Shown here: positions 57,547 to 64,000 of the stretch, piece after piece
How positions within the stretch are numbered: position 1 is the first letter of the stretch
How the letters are laid out: each line of letters opens with the position of its first letter
Source of the DNA: Hydractinia symbiolongicarpus
Taxonomy: Eukaryota; Cnidaria; Hydrozoa; Anthoathecata; Hydractiniidae
Length of the DNA stretch: 64,000 nt
Assembly: GCF_029227915.1 (NCBI RefSeq)
Contig: NC_079876.1
Coordinates: 11,222,001-11,286,000, forward strand
Direction: 5' to 3'
The notes under the pieces: generated by a model
The model's input: the letters and a program-made list of their open reading frames with translations, nothing else
The model's database searches: none
What the model was told of the DNA's origin: nothing
Made by a program: the position numbers and the translations under genes

Positions 57547-60500
57547 AAATATTTCACGTGTTTTATATGTTGTGAAAACGAAGACAAACAGTTACCAATG
57601 GTACAAAAATTAAAATGTCTGACCTAATGATATTTAGCTTTCACAATAATTTCTAAAACTTGGTCACTTGGAATCGTAGGTATTCATTAAAAAATTTTTG
57701 TTCGGTTTCTGAATTTATAAGAAATGTCTATTTTAAATTTTTGTCATTTTATTGTATACAAGGGACGCCCAACATTGTTTTAAATTTGATAACAAATAAA
57801 GCAGTTCAATCTAAACGTGTACTAGCCTCGTTTTGACATAGTTAACACAATTGAAAATATTTAGAACTTTCTGTTGAGTTTCAGTCCAGAAACGCAGAAA
57901 CCGTATAGTTTTTTATTCGCAACATACTCACTTTTTTTGTGGTGTTTTCACTATTTTATTCTGTGTATTGAAATAAACATTTTATCAACCAAGTTGTGTG
58001 TTTCTTTATCTTCAACAAAATATTTACTTAAATATTTCATTTGTAGATAATTCATATGAGTAGCCCATTAAACTTCAAATCTAAGAATTAGGAATACGGA
58101 TTAATTAATAGTAGAATGATATATCCCTAAGCGAACAGCTCATGTGATGTTTGAATATTTCACACCGTGAAACATTGATTTTATTTAGTTTTTGGAGATC
58201 AAAGGTATTTGTTGTCTACAATCTTCACTGATAAATAAATAAATTAGACTGAATGTTTTCAATGAAAAATATCTATCTTGAACTCGGTTATTCCAGGTAT
58301 ACTTCATGCGAGGTGATAAATGAAAAATATCTATCCTGAACTCGGTTATTCCAGGTATACTTCGTGCGAGGTAATAAATTTGTACCATAGTTGTTTCTTT
58401 CTTGTGTATACATCTTTGCATATTTTTTGAAACCAGTAAATTTATATTCTGGGCAGCCATATTAGATATACGAGATAAATACCCTTAAACAATTCCAACA
58501 AAAGTTTGTGCTCACATACTGTTATTGTTGTTGCGAAAGAATGTAGGAGCAGGCATGTGTATGTACTTTATGGATTGATCATTACCGCTATAACTGCTAA
58601 GCGAGAAATAACAAAAAAGTTTGCACCATATTCAAGACGTGACCTAAGATCAAGAAAATATAACCTGAAGTAAACCATGGATTATTATTCTGGTTTGTTT
58701 CATTTCCCAGTTGCAAATAAAACGTTTGTTAAAAGTGCAAGCGTTATTGTTCCATTCTGCCTTCCATTTTACTTCCTATTCCTTGTCTGAACATAATAGG
58801 ACTAATTTCTTACTTAGTTTTTCGTTGCACATATCAGGCTGCAAAAGTTTTCGTTTGGAAAGTCAACTTTTAAAACCAGAAAAAAGCGCGAAAATAGAGA
58901 AAGTAAAAGAATAGACAAAATTTAGTTGCTTTATTGAATCATGTTAATAGAATGTTAAGTGAGCATAAAAAATAAACGTTGGTGATTTAACGAGCCCGTG
59001 TCTTTTAAATGTGGCCGCTTTTTTATAAACAACACAAAATTTTGATTAAAACGTGATGTTGATTAAGTTATGCATTTCACAGACTTGTTTACTTATTTGC
59101 TAGTTGGTAAATTAACTTGGAAGACCAAATTCACGAGACTGATTGATCAGTTCAACAGGTGCGCCAATTAAAATTAAACTTTGACTACAGTTCTAACATG
59201 GTTTTTAGGAGAAGAAATTAGGCTCTTGTTTTCACTGTGGTGAATCTCGGGCATTCCAAATGCAGAATGATGCTTTCATGGTGATGACGCCAAACCTGCG
59301 GCTGATTTCGTTGTGATCTATCATATTAAGGAGTTACCATTACAGATGTACCTTAATAAGGAAAAGTTTGCGCAAGAAAAAATGGCGGAACTAAAAATTT
59401 CGAATTAGTGATACAATCATGAGATTGCAATGATTGAAAAAAAATTTTCATGCAAATAATTGAGGGGTTTTCCCTATAACAAAACAATGGCAGAAAAAAC
59501 TCGCCTTTTTATTGAAATCAACAAAATTAGATTGCAAATTTTATTTTATCATTTCTTGTAATTGCAGACAAAAAGATTGCGAACTGCGTACTTTTTCTAG
59601 AAAATGCGGAAAAAAGGATTGCGAATTTTGACCAAAATCCGCATTTTTGTCTTCTATCTTTCCTTAAGGTAGTTCTTATTTCTGCTTCTGCCGTTTATAC
59701 TGCCTTTTCCACTTTCGACAAACCAGCTTTTAAAACAGGTGCACTATTGAAGACAAAAGGGTCCTTGCAATGTTCACTTATTTTTTTTAAAAATTTTGTA
59801 ATTGCAGATTCTTAATTGGACAACGAGAAAACGAACTGGGGATGAATAAATTGATGGAATATATAGAGAAAAATCGGTTAGAGAAGACGAGTGGATACAG
59901 AAAACAGATCTACCTCTTACAAAAATTATTCTCCTTGACTTACGAATACATAAACTCATGTTTGCTCATTTTGAAGAAGTAACGCACCTGGTAAGGAGAC
60001 CTTCAACTCCGGAGAAAGAATATGTTATTTCCATATCCATAAAAGCTCTAACTAAAGGCATAGGCACGTTTTCAGATGTAACAAATTCTTGCGCGCGCTG
60101 CAAGAGTGTATTTTAGAACGACTTTAATAGCAGTAAGGAACAATATAATTGGGAGTGTGCGTGCAAAAATTACCGCAGATGTGCCTGTTGCTTGGTGCAG
60201 ACAAAAAAGGATTTGTTATAGAAAGAAACATAGTACGACTTAGCTCTGAGAAACTCAATGCCTTTCTCGCGCAAATAAAAAGGAATTTGTGAGGAATTGC
60301 AGCATTTGCTAGTTTTATCTTATTTGCACGGGTCCTCTTCGAGCACGGGTCATACCATAGAGGTGTTTACCCAACACCCAGGAACTCGACAGGTGTTTTT
60401 GATTTGGGAATATATAAACTTCCCCAGCGCAACGCAATTGAATAGGGGCAATACAATTTTTGAAACAACAAGTAATAACATTGAACAGCACGTTATTTAC

Positions 60501-60703
60501 CTTAAGACATTTATCATAAACTTAATAAGACATTGCGTTTATGCTTATAGAAGAAGCTTTTCGCCGAGTGATAAGAGTCTTCGGAAATCATGATATTTGA
60601 AAAGTGATACTATAAATGACTTTAAAAAAGTATGGATCAGTTCACATTTTGTGCGACAGTATCGAAGTTTAGTCACATTATTTAAATAACTGTGTCTATG
60701 TCG
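57547..60703. other. Intergenic DNA downstream of the K+ channel
   Basis: AATAAA at 57795-57800 is a plausible polyadenylation signal for the channel gene. No other gene was recognised. A plus-strand stretch at 59812-59985 reads open for about 58 codons (LGMNKLMEYIEKNRLEKT) after an acceptor-like TTGCAG, but has no recognised family. Confidence 0.5.
58262..58378. repeat. 58-bp direct repeat, two copies
   Basis: ATGAAAAATATCTATC(T/C)TGA followed by ACTCGGTTATTCCAGGTATA is duplicated in tandem with only a few base changes. Confidence 0.9.
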
Positions 60704-61771
60704 TCACATTAGGAAGGATGATAATTTCTTATAATGGCAGTGAATAATTTCTAACAGAAACAAATCATTTATAATGTACTCTTCTTCTTTTAATTTGACG
60801 TAAGAATCACTTTGATACACCTGCGTGTTTTTAGAATAGCGTAATTTAGCTGTTTTGCCAACTCTATTTATCAAACATACATCATTTATTCCGTTGCCAG
60901 CCACATCTATACTTGTGTTTTGCGCCTTCACAAGGTACTTACGATCACCAATTTTAATGTTGTTATAAAAAACAGTCAAATCAGAATATCGATATTTAAT
61001 GTACACGCGATTTTTTACCTGGACAATATTATTTTCGTTTCCAAAACGTTCAATGTTTCTCCCTTGAAAACATTTCAAGTAATTACAAAATTGCTCTATT
61101 TTTGAAATTTGTTGAAAGTTCGCAACTTTGGAACTTCGTTTCAATGTTTCAATAACACTATCCCAATATGTTGATGGCAAAGTCACTTTGCCTTTTAAAG
61201 TTTGCGAGACACCAGAAATAATCGCTAACTCCTGTGAGGTCCATTCTTCAGATCTTTTTTTGTGTGAAATGTTATATTCATCAACAATAGAATCTAATGC
61301 ATTGTCATGAGTACCAAATGTTTCTGCGCATAAGATAACTAAATCTTTTTCCCTTTTATTTTCAAGCTCGCAGTCTTCAATTTGCTTCCCCAATGCTCCA
61401 TCCTTTTCACACCCTTTAAGTTTTTCAGAAAAACTTCCAGTTAATTCATCTGGAGTAAGACATGTTAATGTTTGAAATTTTTTTTCAATATTTTTTAACT
61501 TTGAGATGACATTTTCATATTGTTCCTCGCATTCATTCAGTTTGTTCTCAGTGACTTCAGCTTCTTCTCTTACAGAAGTGATGTTTTTTTCTAATACTTC
61601 AATCTTTGTGAGTAATTTTTGATCACTTTCAGCAGCTTCTAATCTAATCATTTTGTTTTCATCTTGTAGTTGTTCAATTATTTTATTCTTTTCGTGAGAA
61701 TCTTCTAATAAGAACAATATGTGTTGTTGGTTGTACTCCATCGAATGTTGATTCAAATCTTTACGTAAGAC
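60704..61771 (-). CDS. Unrecognised coiled-coil protein, 3' exon
   Basis: A minus-strand exon of at least 355 codons, bounded upstream by an acceptor (TTTCAG before 61771) and ending in a stop at 60704. The open frame continues upstream of the first ATG (61756) as VLRKDLNQHS, so this is the 3' part of a gene whose earlier exons were not identified. Residues about 10-100 form a heptad-rich coiled coil (IEQLQDENKMIRLEAAE, LEKNITSVREEAEVTENKL). The middle is helical and charged; the last 130 residues look globular (NRVYIKYRYSDLTVFY, IDVAGNGINDVCLINRVG). No family was recognised. It may be cytoskeletal or nuclear; there is no signal peptide or membrane segment in this exon. Confidence 0.7.
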   Translation of the reverse strand, partial: VLRKDLNQHSMEYNQQHILFLLEDSHEKNKIIEQLQDENKMIRLEAAESDQKLLTKIEVLEKNITSVREEAEVTENKLNECEEQYENVISKLKNIEKKFQTLTCLTPDELTGSFSEKLKGCEKDGALGKQIEDCELENKREKDLVILCAETFGTHDNALDSIVDEYNISHKKRSEEWTSQELAIISGVSQTLKGKVTLPSTYWDSVIETLKRSSKVANFQQISKIEQFCNYLKCFQGRNIERFGNENNIVQVKNRVYIKYRYSDLTVFYNNIKIGDRKYLVKAQNTSIDVAGNGINDVCLINRVGKTAKLRYSKNTQVYQSDSYVKLKEEEYIINDLFLLEIIHCHYKKLSSFLM

Positions 61772-64000
61772 CTGAAACAGATAAACATATACAGAATTAA
61801 AGTAAGCAAAAAAAAACGCTATATCCTAAAAGCCAATTCTTATGTTATGAGTGAATTAGTGTGATGCCACCACGAAGCTCAAAAAGTTGAGTCTTTTTTA
61901 AAGAAAATCAGACACAGCAAGGAAGAGATGTCTTTTGTCCATTTTTAAATAATTTGTGCTAAATATGGTTGGTAGATAAAAAAATTTATGATCTCTAAAA
62001 AAGGACTCAATTTGGTCAAGAATTAGCTAGGCCAACATGTTTGCACTTTTTCTAATAATACTTTTTTGGTTTGCTGCATTATTATTGCAAAGCGAAATTG
62101 TGGCACACGTTTGTTACGCACAGTATACCAAGAGAAATATCGAGATTCTCACAAATTTCAACAGAATTTAAATCATATAAAGTCAGTATAAGGAAATATA
62201 ACACTTATTTTTCACAAAAGGTTATTTTTTTGTGTACTAGAACAAATAAGTTTGGACCGAGAAGCTGTAATAAAAGTTAGCTAAAAATGCCAATAAGTTT
62301 GGGTTTGTATTCGCTCTTGCGTTCCCCTCCCTTATTTTCCAATTTTCCGTTTGCCTGAAGAGAAAAACTTTAAAAGTAAAATAAAGCAGTGAAAAAAACG
62401 ACCATCGGCTAACTTGAAGTATATTTTACAGACCTAACACAAATACATATCTAAGGTAATTAAAACACAAATCTTATTTATTTTTGTGTATTCTACCTCA
62501 AAGAATTTTATATTGGTCTCATTCTGTGGGATCAAATGATTACGCACAATAAAATGTAGTGGAAGTGATTTTGTGATGGCAAAACAAAACAAAAATAGTT
62601 TCAAACTTTTATTTTGTTTAACTATTTTCGCATGTTTTTTAAATTTTTCAACACTCGAACATCTCAATAAGTTTTACACCATGTGGGCTTTGGTTCAGTA
62701 ATGGTGACGACCGTTAAGGTAATTTTTGTTTTGGGAGATAAGGGTTGGACATAAAACCTCTAATGTTCTCTTTAGCCTGTTAATCGCGCATAGAAAAACT
62801 TTATATTAAGGCCCTTTAAGGCTTCGTCATTTTCTTTACGCGTCTAACCCTATGTTTTTGCGTTGTGTTTCATGAACTTTACAATAATGTAGTATAGTTA
62901 ATTTATGAATAGTACAGGCAAATATGTGTGATTTTTTTTCCGTTTTTACATAAGTTACAAGTTATCTTCTAACAACTGCACTTTTGTGAACTCAACAGAA
63001 CTACTCTCGAAAGGCCTTTTGGGATGTGAAACCACATAAAAAACTTTTCCCAAATTTCATGTTTTTCAAAACTTTTGTATTCAGTTTAGCTAAATTAGCA
63101 TGTGTGAGTTTTTTAATATTTTAATCTCAGGAAATCCTCCACCAAGCATTCCCGCCTCTTGTTCTTGATGAACAAATTTTGCTTGCAACTTGCAAGAATG
63201 CTTCGCAACCTTTTTTTAATTTCCAGTGATACTTACTGAGTTTTCAGATTAATCTATTAGGCACCTGATGCCAAATATATAGGTTCCACATCGCGGAGAG
63301 CTTTTGATATTGGCTATCACTCGAAACTACCTCTAAAAATCTCTATGAAATTCTTTAATCGGGAAAATAGAATAATTTTCGTTACGATTATCCTTAGGAC
63401 TTCAAACTTTTTTTCGTAAGAGGAATATTTTTTAGAATTTCGGTCACGTTGTGAATGTGAATACCCGATTTTTTTAAATGTTGCCCGAAAACCGGGAAAG
63501 AACAGATTCTCAGTCAATTTTCGGAATTTATTCATACGCACTATGGAATTTAAGTAAATGTCCACTTTTAACATTTAATATTTGTTAATGATGAAGCTGT
63601 TATAACTAATTTCCTTTATTCTGTTCTTGCTAAGCTTTTTGAAAGGTCGTTAATTTTGGATGATGTAGGGGTGGTTGATTCACGCCCTCTGTAATTTTAC
63701 AGTTAAATTTCGCTGGATATAAAACTTATCAAAGTATTGTCCAAACCTATAATTAACAACTTGGTCTGAAAAAACATTAATGAAAGCATTTTTCCCAATA
63801 CCGTCTTAAAATATATCGAAATGCGACAAAATTACCTCAAATTTAAGATTCATAAAAGATTTATACTTTTGCATGGAATATAGTCACAATAAAAATGGCA
63901 AACACAACGTAATATCTCCTAAAGGCTATTTGACATTTATAGCTCAATAACATATAGAAAGTTATGAAAAAAACATTAAACAAGGCGGGTGATTTCGGAA
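61772..64000. other. Intergenic or intronic DNA
   Basis: May hold 5' exons of the coiled-coil gene, but none was identified with confidence. No repeat or RNA gene recognised. Confidence 0.45.

Overview
This is an AT-rich, intron-bearing animal nuclear sequence. Cnidarian-type retroelement families, many short GCTA tetranucleotide runs and compact genes with small introns suggest a cnidarian, probably a hydrozoan. That placement is an inference; there is no rRNA, mitochondrial or other marker gene in the window.

Layout. 1-9216 is mostly non-coding, with one 5'-truncated, decayed LINE (about 3811-5975). 9217-10924 (minus) is a complete seven-exon secreted alpha-carbonic anhydrase. 12336-27719 is the main discovery: a 15,384-bp DNA transposon with 113-bp terminal inverted repeats (TIRs; 6 mismatches) and a perfect 7-bp target-site duplication (GAGAAAG). 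It carries three apparently intact multi-exon genes: (i) a plus-strand coiled-coil pseudokinase starting 40 bp inside the left TIR (12488-18344); (ii) a minus-strand gene joining an atypical homeodomain, an HMG-box-like segment and a C-terminal chromodomain (19242-21338); (iii) a minus-strand, 15-exon, 877-residue KDZ (Kyakuja-Dileera-Zisupton) transposase (22835-27205). All exons of (iii) join in phase at GT-AG introns, so the element looks young and possibly autonomous. Its two other genes would be unusual cargo for a cut-and-paste transposon.

27727-31000 is a nested repeat cluster: a PIF/Harbinger element (28160-29812, TTA duplication) inside an exact 60-bp minisatellite, beside a reverse-transcriptase fragment and a roughly 370-bp AT array. 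34261-35160 is a single-exon NUDT18-like Nudix hydrolase. Next come a TA/GA microsatellite, a GGCACTTTCGC minisatellite, a hAT-like MITE (36363-36843) and a decayed tyrosine-recombinase gene (39120-39982). 44603-47885 is a two-exon MFS transporter resembling SLC22A18. 56131-57546 is an intronless inward-rectifier K+ channel. 60704-61771 (minus) is a large exon of an unrecognised coiled-coil protein. The remainder is AT-rich intergenic DNA.

The host genes look unrelated to each other. Inside the giant transposon the arrangement does look organised: the outermost genes start just inside each end and read inward, and gene (i) converges with gene (ii) across a 900-bp gap holding two foldback sequences.
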